A stretch of 28,263 nt of DNA from CAZTVF01 sp964616985 (GTDB lineage Bacteria > Planctomycetota > Phycisphaerae > SM23-33), in the NCBI GenBank assembly GCA_964616985.1, contig CAZTVF010000071.1, positions 1-28,263 of the forward strand. Direction: 5' to 3'. Positions 13,373 to 21,295 of this stretch are shown here, piece after piece (position 1 is the first letter of the stretch; every line of letters starts with the position of its first letter). The notes beneath the pieces were generated by a model. It saw only the letters and a program-made list of their open reading frames with translations, was not told where the DNA came from and did no database searches. A program made the translations under genes and the position numbers.

Positions 13373-15735
13373 TTCTTTGAGATCACCATGGCCGCGTCCA
13401 CGCTGGGCTCGCGCGACAGCTCGGTTTGAATCTTGACCAGTCGGTAATAGATGCCGCCCAGCGACAGCAGCTCCTCGTGCGAGCCCTGCTCGACGATCAC
13501 GCCCTTGTCGACCACGAAGATGCGGTCGGACTTCTTGAGCGTCGAGAGGCGGTGTGCGATCGCCACGGTGGTCCGCCCCGCCGTCACACGGCCCAGGGCC
13601 TCCTGGATCAACTGCTCGCTCTCGGTGTCAACGTTGCTGGTGGCCTCGTCGAGCACGAGAATGTTGGGGTCGTACAGCAGCGCCCGGGCGATGGATACCC
13701 GCTGGCGCTCGCCGCCCGACAAGCCCGCCCCGCGCTCGCCGATGTACGTGTCGTATCCCAGCGGGTGACGCATCACGAAGTGGTGCGCGTTGGCGGCCTT
13801 GGAGGCCTCCATCACCTGCTCGGGCGTCACGTCGCGGCGGCCGTAGCTGATGTTCGTGTAGATCGTGCCGCGGAACAGGAACGGCTCCTGCAGCACGATG
13901 CCCACGGTCTTGCGGAGGTCTTCGAGGTGCAGGTCGCGCACGTCCACGCCGTCGATGAGGACGCGGCCTTCGTCGACGTCGTAGAAGCGGGCCAGCAGGT
14001 TCACCAGCGTCGTCTTGCCCGAGCCGCTCTTGCCCACGACGCCGATGTGCTCGCCGGGCTTGACCTCGAACGAGATGCCCTTGAGCACGGGCTCGTGGCG
14101 GTTGTAGCCGAACGTGACGTTCTCGAAGCGGATCGCGCCCTTGGCGGCCGGCAGGCGGACGGGGTTGGGAATCTCCACGATCTGCGAGGGCGTGTCGAGG
14201 ATCTCGAACGTCCGCTGCGTCGCCGTCAAGAACGACGTCAGCCAGTTCGTCAGCTGCGTCAGGTTGCCCAGCGGAGCGTAGAACATCCACAGGTAGCCCA
14301 GGAAGGCCATCAGCTTGCCCAGCGACAGTTCGCTTTCGATCACCTGGCGGCCGCCCACCAGCCAGACCATCATGCCGCCCAGCTGGAACAGCAGGCCGAT
14401 CGAGGGATTGAAGATGCTGACCGTGTACTCGACGCCGCGGGCGCTGTCGCGCACGTAGCCGCTGGTGCGACCGAAGCGCTTCTGCTCCTGCTCTTCCTGG
14501 CCGAACGCCTTCACCACGCGGATGCCCGAGAGGATCGTGTTCAGCACGCCGTGGAGCTTGCTGCCGGCGTCCCACACTTTGTAGTAGCGCGGGTAGATGC
14601 GTTTCCAGAAGAAGACGGCCGACAGCATCACCAGCGGCGCCGGCAGCAGGGTCAGCAGGGCCAGCTTCCAGCTGAGGCTGAAGAGCATGGCCCCCACCGC
14701 CGCCACCGTGATGAGCTGCGCCAGAAAGCCGCCCGTCAGCTGCTGCACGAAACCGCGCATCTGCTCGGTGTCGTTGGCGACGCGGGTCATGAGCTGGCCG
14801 ATGTTGTAGCGATCGTAATAGCCCACGCTGAGGCGGGTGAGGTGGTCGAAGACGCGCGAGCGGAAGTCGTAGGCGATCTGCGTGCCGATGAAGCTGGCCA
14901 GGCGGCCGTTGGCCATCGAGACGAGGGCACCGAAGACGTGCGTGCCCAGCAGGGCCGCAACCAGCCCGAACAGCGGCCAGGCGGCCTGGTCCCACGTGAT
15001 CCTGCCGGCCACCGCCGGGGCCAGCACGTCGTCAATGAGGTGCTGGATGAGCTTCTGCGGGATCAGCGAGACGCCGATGGCCATCAGCACGAAGACCATC
15101 ATGATGGTGGCCTTGCCGGCGTAGGGGCGCATCATCTTGAGCACGCGGGCGAAAACGGCCCCGCGATTGACGCAGCGCGAGCAGATGTCGCCGCGGAATT
15201 GGAGCGTCAGGCCGCACTTGGGGCACTTGCGGTGGTTGACGTCGTCCTCGGGGCATGTGGCGACGGACAGGCCGTCGATCCAATGCTCAAGCTTCTTGGC
15301 GACCTTGTGGAAGATGTCGGCCCGCGCGTTGGAGAAGGCGAGGACCTCGACATAGATGCCCTCGACGAGGGCCTCGATGAAGCCGCCGCCCACGCCCTGG
15401 CGACGGCGGATCTCGGCGATCGATTCGCGCGCCAGGGTGATGATGATTCCGCCGGGCCGCTGGGGCGTGGGCTCGGCCACCGTCACCAGGCGATCGGGGA
15501 AGGCGAGGATGAAAACGGCCTCATAGCCGCCGGCGAGGTTGAGATCTGTGTCGGTGCAGATCCAGGCGTCGCGAGGGTCCAGGCCCTCCTTGCGAATCAA
15601 CGCCTCCAACGTCGCGGGCAGCTCACGATTCAACAATGCCGAACGCGGTTCAGGCATCGAAATATTTTCCAAAAGTTCGCCACTCAAGCTCGCAGCGGAA
15701 CGACCAGCCGAGCCCTCGCAGCCGCCCGTTTCCAT
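13369..15735 (-). CDS. ABC exporter (fused permease/ATPase) with N-terminal PH-like domain and zinc ribbon
   Basis: About 788 residues. The N-terminus (~40-150) is a beta-rich, possibly PH-like domain (AVFILAFPDRLVTVAEP, IEALVEGIYVEVLAF). A zinc ribbon follows (C171, C174, C185, C188; CPKCGLTLQFRGDICSRC), then a type-1 exporter membrane domain of six helices (~205-500) and the ATPase: Walker A GKSGSGKTT, Q-loop LQEPFLFRG, signature LSGGERQRVSIARAL, Walker B ILVLDEATSNVD, switch AIAHRLST. It would work as a homo- or heterodimer in the inner membrane exporting a lipid, peptide or drug-like substrate. The start is uncertain: ATG 15735 has AAGGAC 7 nt upstream; ATG 15657 (MPEPRSALL) is the main alternative and would drop a Ser/Gly-rich leader. 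Coupled to DUF1854; paralogous to 24764-27067. Confidence 0.92.
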   Translation of the reverse strand: METGGCEGSAGRSAASLSGELLENISMPEPRSALLNRELPATLEALIRKEGLDPRDAWICTDTDLNLAGGYEAVFILAFPDRLVTVAEPTPQRPGGIIITLARESIAEIRRRQGVGGGFIEALVEGIYVEVLAFSNARADIFHKVAKKLEHWIDGLSVATCPEDDVNHRKCPKCGLTLQFRGDICSRCVNRGAVFARVLKMMRPYAGKATIMMVFVLMAIGVSLIPQKLIQHLIDDVLAPAVAGRITWDQAAWPLFGLVAALLGTHVFGALVSMANGRLASFIGTQIAYDFRSRVFDHLTRLSVGYYDRYNIGQLMTRVANDTEQMRGFVQQLTGGFLAQLITVAAVGAMLFSLSWKLALLTLLPAPLVMLSAVFFWKRIYPRYYKVWDAGSKLHGVLNTILSGIRVVKAFGQEEQEQKRFGRTSGYVRDSARGVEYTVSIFNPSIGLLFQLGGMMVWLVGGRQVIESELSLGKLMAFLGYLWMFYAPLGNLTQLTNWLTSFLTATQRTFEILDTPSQIVEIPNPVRLPAAKGAIRFENVTFGYNRHEPVLKGISFEVKPGEHIGVVGKSGSGKTTLVNLLARFYDVDEGRVLIDGVDVRDLHLEDLRKTVGIVLQEPFLFRGTIYTNISYGRRDVTPEQVMEASKAANAHHFVMRHPLGYDTYIGERGAGLSGGERQRVSIARALLYDPNILVLDEATSNVDTESEQLIQEALGRVTAGRTTVAIAHRLSTLKKSDRIFVVDKGVIVEQGSHEELLSLGGIYYRLVKIQTELSREPSVDAAMVISKK

Positions 15736-15916
15736 ACGGGCGTCCTTCTTGACGCGCATTCCACTACCACTACCGGCCTGTGACTGCAACAGAAATCTTG
15801 AGCGGTCGGTCCTTCTTTCACGGGGCATCGCCCTTCTGGAACCGCCGCCTCCTCGTTTCCGGCGGGGCCTCTGCAAGGCCGCGGCCGCCGGCAACACCGC
15901 CGAAGCGGGTTTTGTG

Positions 15917-15945
15917 TTGCCTCTTCTTCGTGCCAGTAGTATATA
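15917..15945 (+). promoter_or_regulatory. sigma70-like promoter of the PTS EIIA gene
   Basis: TTGCCT (15917-15922), 17-nt spacer, TATATA (15940-15945), giving a leader of about 30 nt before ATG 15984, which has GAGG upstream. It lies in the 248-nt divergent gap with the ABC exporter gene, where I see nothing else. Confidence 0.55.
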
Positions 15946-15983
15946 CGTTCGCGACCGATTTTTCCACGGTCGCGAGGCACCCT

Positions 15984-16454
15984 ATGAACCTGACAGACAT
16001 CCTGACGCCCAGCCGAATCAAGATCCCGCTGACCGCCACGAACAAGGAAGGCGTGATCGCCGAACTGGTCGACGTGCTGGCCGGCCTGGGCGACGTGACC
16101 TCGCGCGAGGTGGCGATGGCGGCAGTGCTGGACCGCGAGCGCACCCGCACCACCGGCATCGGCGCGGGGCTGGCCATTCCGCACGGCAAGTGCGCCGCAG
16201 CCAAGAAGCTCGTGATGGCCATCGGCAAGCCCGCCTCCCCCGTCGCCTTCGACAGCATCGACGGCAAGCCGGTGAACCTGGTGATCCTGCTGGTGAGCCC
16301 CCAGGACATGACCGGCCCGCACATTCAGGCCCTCGCCCGCATCTCCCGCCTGCTGAGCATCGACGCCCTCCGCCGCAAACTCGACGAATCCACCTCCGCT
16401 GAACAGATGTTCAAAGCCATCGCCGACCGGGAGAAGGAAGAGACCTCGCTCTAG
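15984..16454 (+). CDS. PTS EIIA domain protein, fructose/nitrogen type
   Basis: A 156-residue stand-alone EIIA of the mannitol/fructose/Ntr family. The phosphorylatable His67 sits in the typical GIGAGLAIPHGKC; the N-terminal MNLTDILTPSRIKIPL, the ADRE-like TSREVAMAAVLDRERTRTTGIG and the later VNLVILLVSPQDMTGPHIQALARISRLL complete the fold. Length is that of PtsN/EIIA-Ntr. The frame is open upstream to 15780, but GAGG and a promoter place the start at 15984. No EI, HPr, EIIB or EIIC gene is near, so this is more likely a regulatory EIIA of Ntr type than a sugar transporter part. A heptamer repeat begins 4 nt after the stop. Confidence 0.9.
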   Translation: MNLTDILTPSRIKIPLTATNKEGVIAELVDVLAGLGDVTSREVAMAAVLDRERTRTTGIGAGLAIPHGKCAAAKKLVMAIGKPASPVAFDSIDGKPVNLVILLVSPQDMTGPHIQALARISRLLSIDALRRKLDESTSAEQMFKAIADREKEETSL

Positions 16455-16457
16455 GAA

Positions 16458-16490
16458 AAGGCAATAGGCAATTGGCAATAGGCAATAGGC
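16458..16490. repeat. heptanucleotide tandem repeat, GGCAATA type (left arm)
   Basis: Four 7-mers (GGCAATA, GGCAATT, GGCAATA, GGCAATA) from 16460 to 16487, plus part of a fifth, starting within 6 nt of the EIIA stop codon. The same repeat appears inverted at 17140-17165, so the two arms bracket the gene at 16579-17121. Confidence 0.85.
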
Positions 16491-16578
16491 GAAAGACGTT
16501 GTCGCGGTCCCCTAGCGTGATGCCGATGATGAGCGACAAGCCCAATGTCATCCTCTCACACGCCGTGTGCGCCCCATT

Positions 16579-17121
16579 CTACTGCTGGAAAGATCCGCAA
16601 GCCTTACATGTCTTGCGATAGGCCGGACACGGGGCGCCGCACTGAGGGCAGCGACGATCCGTGATCTGTGCATCCTTCTGAGCCCTGGCCCGACCTCGTT
16701 CGCGTTGAGCTTCCTCGCTTTGTCGCAGGAGTTCTTTGACCTCGGCTATTGAGCGAACGAAAGCGTTCTCCGAGTCTCCGCTGAGGAAAAGGCCATCGGC
16801 CACTTCCGCCAAAGCGCCCGCTGCGTACGTTGCAGCCAAACTGTCCAATGCCATCGCGCCGTGCAAGACCAAATCGACTACGCGGTCTCGGTTGCCAATC
16901 TTGTCAGTGAGTTCCGGATCCGCTTCCTTGTCGACAGAATCGAAGTAGTACTCGAAACCACACGCGACACCGTTGAAACGACAGGGGAGGTGCCCGGAGA
17001 ATGTGCGGGGACAGAATTCATCGAAAACCAGAGCGACCCCATGCGAAGCGAGCACTTGCTGCCAATGCTCTCGTGTCGGCAACAAGTCGTCACGCAGGTA
17101 TACCGGAAAATGAACCGACAT
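16579..17121 (-). CDS. Hypothetical protein with C-terminal zinc ribbon
   Basis: A 180-residue protein I do not recognise. The N-terminal part (MSVHFPVYLRDDLLPTREHW, VALVFDEFCPRTFSGHLPC, CGFEYYFDSVDKEADPEL) looks globular and mixed alpha/beta; the middle is helical (VVDLVLHGAMALDSLAATYAAGALAEVADGLF); a charged helix (EVKELLRQSEEAQRERGRARAQK) leads into a C-terminal zinc ribbon with C158, C161, C172 and C175, plus C165. No membrane segment. GGAGGA lies a few bases from the start ATG. Codon third positions look less G+C-rich than in the neighbours, and the gene stands alone between inverted GGCAATA heptamer arrays, which suggests acquisition as a cassette. Cytoplasmic location is likely; function unknown. 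Confidence 0.8.
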   Translation of the reverse strand: MSVHFPVYLRDDLLPTREHWQQVLASHGVALVFDEFCPRTFSGHLPCRFNGVACGFEYYFDSVDKEADPELTDKIGNRDRVVDLVLHGAMALDSLAATYAAGALAEVADGLFLSGDSENAFVRSIAEVKELLRQSEEAQRERGRARAQKDAQITDRRCPQCGAPCPAYRKTCKACGSFQQ

Positions 17122-17139
17122 CAGTCCTCCCGCAGAGGA

Positions 17140-17165
17140 GCCAATTGCCTATTGCCTATTGCCTT
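17140..17165. repeat. heptanucleotide tandem repeat, inverted (TATTGCC; right arm)
   Basis: About three and a half 7-mers (CAATTGC, CTATTGC, CTATTGC), the reverse complement of the array at 16458-16490. The array ends 1 nt from the TGA stop codon of folC (17169-17167). Confidence 0.85.
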
Positions 17166-17166
17166 C

Positions 17167-18549
17167 TCAGTTGCCCATGATCTTCTTGGCCTCGCCGACG
17201 AGGTAGAACGAGCCGCAGACGCAGATGAGGTCCTCGCGGCTGACGGCGTTGCGGGCGACGCGGAGGGCATCGCGGAGGTTCTCGCAAACCTGGGCGACGC
17301 GGCCGCTGCGCTCTTCGTAGATCGCGGCAAGGTCGTGCGGCAAGGCCGCGCGGGGGTTGTTGGACTTGGTGAAGATCACCTTATCGGCGCCCGAGGCGAT
17401 CTGCTCCATCATGCCGTTGATGTCCTTGTCGGCGGCGCAGCCGAAGATCATCACCATCGAATCGTACGGGATGTGCTGCCCGATGGCCCGCATCAACGCC
17501 TGGATCGAGGCGCCGTTGTGCGCGCCGTCCAGCATGATCCGCGGATCGGTGGAGACCATCTCCATGCGCCCGGGGATCTTCAGGTCGGCCAGGCCCTTGG
17601 CGGCGGCGCGGTCGTCGATCTTCATGCCCTGTGCCTTGAGCTGATCCAGCATCGCCAGGGCCAGGCCGCAGTTCATCGCCTGGTGCTCGCCCAGGAGCGG
17701 CACGGGCAGGTGCTCGAAGCGGCTGATCGGCGTGGTCAGGCAGATGCGGGCGTGACAGCCCTGCTGGCGGCTGGACTCGACGCGGTAGCTGAATTCGATA
17801 TCCTCGCCCGTGAACATCAGGCTGGTGTTGAGTTCTTTGGCGGCCTTCTTCAGCACGCGCTTGGCCTCGGGGGCCTGCGGCACGCTGATGGCGGGCGTGG
17901 AGGCCTTGAAGATGCCCGCCTTCTCGGCGGCGATCAAGGCGACGGTATTGCCCAGCTGGTGCATGTGATCCAGCGAGATGCTGGTCAGGCCGCACACGGC
18001 CGGGTCGATAATGTTCGTGCTGTCCAGCCGACCGCCCAGGCCGGCCTCGATGACGGCGATGTCCACCTTCTGCTCGGCGAAGTGCATGAAGGCCAGGGCC
18101 GTGAAGATCTCGAAGAAGGTGGGCTTGTCCTTGTCCATCTTCTCAATGATCGGCTCGGCCTGGCAGATCAGGCGGGTCAGGGCGGCCTGGGAGATCATCT
18201 CGCCGTTGATCATGATGCGTTCGCGGACGTCGCAGATGTGCGGCGAGGTGTACAGGCCCACGCGGAAGCCGCAGGCCTCGAGCATGGTGGCCAGCATGGT
18301 GCACGTCGAACCCTTGCCCTTGGTTCCGGCGACGTGGGCGGTGCGGAGCTTCTTCTGCGGGTCGCCCAGCTTCTTCATCAGCAGGCGCATGCGATCGAGG
18401 CTGAACGTGTCGCGATTGTACCGCACGCGCAGCATCTGCTCGTAATCGGTCTGGGCGAAAACGTATTTCAGCGCGGCATCGTAGGTGCGGGCCGGCTTCT
18501 TACGCGGGGTGGCTTTGGTGGGTACTTTTGAGAATGTCGCTGTAGCCAT
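17167..18549 (-). CDS. folC: Bifunctional folylpolyglutamate synthase / dihydrofolate synthase
   Basis: A 460-residue Mur-ligase-superfamily enzyme that adds glutamate to dihydropteroate and/or to folate polyglutamate chains using ATP. Motifs in order: P-loop HVAGTKGKGST (~72-82), TSPHICDVRERIMING, FFEIFTALAF, EAGLGGRLDSTN, SISLDHMHQLGNT (usual form SxDHxxxLG), AEKAGIFK, the C-terminal-domain IPGRMEM and MLDGAHN, and VCGSFYLVGEA near the end. The first ~25 residues (FSKVPTKATPRKKPART) are a basic extension beyond the normal fold. There is no Shine-Dalgarno; a near-consensus promoter has its -10 box 11 nt from the ATG, implying an almost leaderless message. Whether it has one or both activities cannot be told from sequence. 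Confidence 0.93.
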   Translation of the reverse strand: MATATFSKVPTKATPRKKPARTYDAALKYVFAQTDYEQMLRVRYNRDTFSLDRMRLLMKKLGDPQKKLRTAHVAGTKGKGSTCTMLATMLEACGFRVGLYTSPHICDVRERIMINGEMISQAALTRLICQAEPIIEKMDKDKPTFFEIFTALAFMHFAEQKVDIAVIEAGLGGRLDSTNIIDPAVCGLTSISLDHMHQLGNTVALIAAEKAGIFKASTPAISVPQAPEAKRVLKKAAKELNTSLMFTGEDIEFSYRVESSRQQGCHARICLTTPISRFEHLPVPLLGEHQAMNCGLALAMLDQLKAQGMKIDDRAAAKGLADLKIPGRMEMVSTDPRIMLDGAHNGASIQALMRAIGQHIPYDSMVMIFGCAADKDINGMMEQIASGADKVIFTKSNNPRAALPHDLAAIYEERSGRVAQVCENLRDALRVARNAVSREDLICVCGSFYLVGEAKKIMGN

Positions 18550-18560
18550 AATGTGATCAG

Positions 18561-18589
18561 ACTATAAACGACTTTCGAAAAACTGTCAA
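18561..18589 (-). promoter_or_regulatory. near-consensus sigma70 promoter of folC
   Basis: Minus strand: perfect TTGACA (18589-18584), 17-nt spacer, TATAGT (18566-18561). Start of transcription is expected about 18554, only ~5 nt before the folC ATG at 18549. Confidence 0.72.
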
Positions 18590-18732
18590 GGAATTTGACC
18601 CCCATGAGCCGCAATTGCCCCTATTTCGCCATCCTTCTGCGGCGTAAGGGGATATGAAAACTGACTAAAACAATCGCCACGCCAGACCTTCGCCGCAACC
18701 CACGGACTTAATATGGTAGCAACTCATTGATA

Positions 18733-19506
18733 CTAAGGAACTTGCGGAAAAGACGCGTCGATTTTAGAAGACGATAACTCTATAATAAAGTTTGTTATTC
18801 TTGCACTAATCAAATCGATGAATTTCTTGCCTTTGTCCGCAGAAGCACCGGCTGGATCGCCCACGGCGCACTGGTCGCTGAGCCGCGGGAACGAGCGGCT
18901 GGTCTTCACCCAGCCCTTCTCCAGGGCCTCGAACCGCGAAGCCTTGGCCTTGCCGTCCCCCGCCTGCTTGAGCTCGACCAGTTCCGGCGCGATCGCGAGC
19001 ATCAACGACGTCTCCATCTCGCCGGCGTGGGAGTCGGGCTTGGAGAAAATCTCGCGGTACTGCTCCCCCGCCACCTCCCACCAGTTGCACAGGAAGATGT
19101 GCACCCCCAGGTCGCACTGCACCTGGCGGACGAAGGGCGTGAACGTGTTGCCCCCGTGGCCGTTGAGCAGCACGAACTTCTTCACCCCGCCGGCGGCCAG
19201 GGAGGAGATGATCTCGCGGGCCAGCGTGTCCAGCGTCTGCTGGCTGACGTGCACGACCATGGGGAAGCCCATGAGATTGCAGTCGACGCCGTAGGGCATC
19301 GTCGGCAACAGCGCCACGCTGGCTCCGCGGGCGGCCGCCTCCTGGCAGCAGCGTCGAGCGATGTAGTCCGTCTCGATCGTGTCGGTGCCATAGGGAAGAT
19401 GGAAGTTATGCGGCTCGATCGTCGCCATCGGCAGCACCGCCACCTCGTATCGCCGGGCCTTGGTGCGATGGAGGTTGGTCGAGGCGAGATCCCATTCGTT
19501 GATCAT
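18733..19506 (-). CDS. Creatininase family protein (creatinine amidohydrolase-like)
   Basis: A 257-residue binuclear-metal hydrolase of the creatininase family, whose members open cyclic amides or act as FAPy or mycofactocin-type hydrolases. Metal-site motifs: IEPHNFHLPYGTDT (E31, H36, D42), LLNGHGGN (H117) and DSHAGEMETS (E163 preceded by H160). Length is normal. AAGGAG lies 6 nt before ATG 19506. The last ~25 codons (FIDLISARITNFIIELSSSKIDASF) are much more A+T-rich than the rest, perhaps marking a recent change of the 3' end. It is monocistronic, with repeats on its upstream side. True creatininase activity should not be assumed; most planctomycete members are uncharacterised and often lie among carbohydrate genes, as here. 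Confidence 0.87.
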   Translation of the reverse strand: MINEWDLASTNLHRTKARRYEVAVLPMATIEPHNFHLPYGTDTIETDYIARRCCQEAAARGASVALLPTMPYGVDCNLMGFPMVVHVSQQTLDTLAREIISSLAAGGVKKFVLLNGHGGNTFTPFVRQVQCDLGVHIFLCNWWEVAGEQYREIFSKPDSHAGEMETSLMLAIAPELVELKQAGDGKAKASRFEALEKGWVKTSRSFPRLSDQCAVGDPAGASADKGKKFIDLISARITNFIIELSSSKIDASFPQVP

Positions 19507-19524
19507 TGTCTGCTCCTTGAAGAG

Positions 19525-19663
19525 AGGTCGTAGGTCGTAGGCAATAGGTCGTAGTCCAGGAGCGGAGCGAAAGAGAGCAGCGTCAGCCTGCGCTCGCGTT
19601 CATGCGCTGCCGTTCATTCGCTGCTACGTCCCACTACGACCTACTGCCTACGACCTACGACCT
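19525..19663. repeat. inverted repeat built of GGTCGTA-type heptamers
   Basis: Arms of 31 nt (19525-19555 and 19633-19663) match as reverse complements at 30 of 31 positions; each is a run of 7-mers (GGTCGTA, GGTCGTA, GGCAATA, GGTCGTA type). The 77-nt centre has no gene. The element fills most of the space between the divergent creatininase-family and xylulokinase genes. Confidence 0.85.
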
Positions 19664-19720
19664 TTCGTTCCTTCTTGCACGAACGATTGTAAGATGGTTC
19701 AATCTCCCGTCAATAAGCAT

Positions 19721-19744
19721 GCGGACGTTTCGTCCGCCGCTAAC
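19721..19744. repeat. GCGGACG hairpin repeat
   Basis: GCGGACGtttCGTCCGC followed by CGCTAAC. Related copies occur at 21413-21437 (inverted), 21522-21546 and, degenerate, 21563-21585. This copy lies just upstream of the xylulokinase ribosome-binding site. Confidence 0.65.
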
Positions 19745-19762
19745 TCTGAAAGGCGACAACGC

Positions 19763-21295
19763 ATGGCATACTATCTCGGCATCGACGTGGGCACCAGCGG
19801 CACGAAGGCTCTGATCATGGATGCCAAGGCGAAGGTGCTGGCCACCGCCACCGGCGAGCACCGCATCTCCGCGCCCCGTCCCGGCTGGAGCGAGCAAGAC
19901 CCCGCCAACTGGTGGGACGCCACCTGCATCGCCGTCCAAGCCGTCATCAAGAAGGCGGGCATCGACGGCAAGCAGATCGCCGGCATCGGCCTGTCGGGCC
20001 AGATGCACGGCCTGGTCATCACCGACGGCGCGGGCAAGTGCCTCCGCCCCAGCATCATCTGGAACGACCAGCGCACGGCAGAGCAGGCGGCATATATCGA
20101 GGAAAAGGCCGGCGGCAAGGCCAAGCTGATCGACATGGTCGGCAACATCGCGATGACGAGCTTCACGCTGACCAAGCTGCTTTGGGTCCGCCAGCACGAG
20201 CCCCGCACGTACGCCAAGATCAAGCACATGCTGCTGCCGAAGGACTACGTCCGCCTGTGCCTCACGGGCGAGTACATGGGCGAGGTGTCGGACATGTCCG
20301 GCACGCTCATGCTCGACCAGAAGAAGCGGGACTGGTCGGACAAGATCATCTCGATCTTCGGGCTCGACCGCGACATCCTGCCGCCGGTGGTGGAGAGCCA
20401 CGAGGTCACCGGCAAGGTGACCAAGGCGGTGGCGGCCAAGCTGGGCCTGGCCGAGGGCACGCCGGTGGTCGGCGGCGGCGGCGATCAGCCCGCAGGCGCC
20501 ATCGGCAACGGCATCGTCACCGACGGCCTGACGTCGGCCACCATGGGCACCAGCGGCGTGCTGTTCGTTCACTCCAAGAAGTACAAGACCGACCCCCAGG
20601 GCCGCGTGCAGACCTTCTGCTCGTCGGTCGATGGCGAGTGGTGCATGTTCGGCTGCGTGCTGGCCGCCGGCGGCAGCTTCCAGTGGTACCGCAATACGCT
20701 GGGCGCTGCCGAGGCCGCCGAGGCGAAGAAGGCGAAGGTGGACCCGTACGAACTGCTCACGCAGCAGGCGGCCGCCGCCCCGGCCGGGTGCGAGGGCCTG
20801 TTCTGGCTGCCGTACCTGACGGGCGAGCGCACGCCGCACGCCGACCCGCTGGCCCGCGCGTGCTGGATCGGCATCACGCCGCGGACGACGCGCAACGAAC
20901 TGGTGCGGTCGGTGATGGAAGGCGCGACGTTCGCCATGAACGACGCGGTGACGATCCTCCGCGACCGCGGCCTGAAGATCAACGAAGTCCGCCTCTCCGG
21001 CGGCGGCGCCCGCAGCGCGTTCTGGCGCCAGCTGCAGGCCGACATCTACGGCACGACCTGTGCCACGATCAACACCGAGGAAGGCCCCGCGTACGGCGTC
21101 GCGCTGCTCGCCGCCGTCGGCACGGGCCGCTTCAAGAACATCCGCGAGGCGTGCAAGGCGGGCATCTCCATCACCCGCACGATCAAGCCCAAGCACGCCA
21201 GCAAGAAGCTCTACGCCAAGTACTACGACCAGTACCGCCGCCTCTACCCCGCCATCAAGGGCGAGTTCGCCCAGATCGCCGGGCTGGTGAAGTAA
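19763..21295 (+). CDS. xylB: Xylulokinase
   Basis: A 510-residue FGGY-family sugar kinase that phosphorylates D-xylulose to xylulose 5-phosphate, feeding the pentose phosphate pathway. Landmarks: the ATP phosphate-1 motif YLGIDVGTSGTKA, LSGQMHGLV (xylulokinase type rather than glycerol kinase), IIWNDQRT, SDMSGTLMLD, the catalytic base in GGGGDQPAGAIGNG (D241), TMGTSGVLF, LPYLTGERTPHADP and VRLSGGGARSAFWRQLQADI. Length matches XylB. I start at ATG 19763 (MAYYLGID), with AAGG upstream; the frame is open to 19694 but that stretch crosses a hairpin repeat. No xylose isomerase gene is adjacent. Ribulokinase is the main alternative, but the motifs favour xylulokinase. Confidence 0.93.
   Translation: MAYYLGIDVGTSGTKALIMDAKAKVLATATGEHRISAPRPGWSEQDPANWWDATCIAVQAVIKKAGIDGKQIAGIGLSGQMHGLVITDGAGKCLRPSIIWNDQRTAEQAAYIEEKAGGKAKLIDMVGNIAMTSFTLTKLLWVRQHEPRTYAKIKHMLLPKDYVRLCLTGEYMGEVSDMSGTLMLDQKKRDWSDKIISIFGLDRDILPPVVESHEVTGKVTKAVAAKLGLAEGTPVVGGGGDQPAGAIGNGIVTDGLTSATMGTSGVLFVHSKKYKTDPQGRVQTFCSSVDGEWCMFGCVLAAGGSFQWYRNTLGAAEAAEAKKAKVDPYELLTQQAAAAPAGCEGLFWLPYLTGERTPHADPLARACWIGITPRTTRNELVRSVMEGATFAMNDAVTILRDRGLKINEVRLSGGGARSAFWRQLQADIYGTTCATINTEEGPAYGVALLAAVGTGRFKNIREACKAGISITRTIKPKHASKKLYAKYYDQYRRLYPAIKGEFAQIAGLVK

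Noticed and set aside
13426..15783. A 785-codon open frame on the plus strand opposite the ABC exporter gene
   Set aside because: The translation is low-complexity Ala/Arg/His/Val/Gly-rich with no family motif, as expected from the complement of G+C-rich codons; the minus-strand exporter has all its motifs.
16458..17165. CRISPR array suggested by the regularly repeated GGCAATA units
   Set aside because: Units are 7 nt and contiguous with no spacers, and no cas genes are present.
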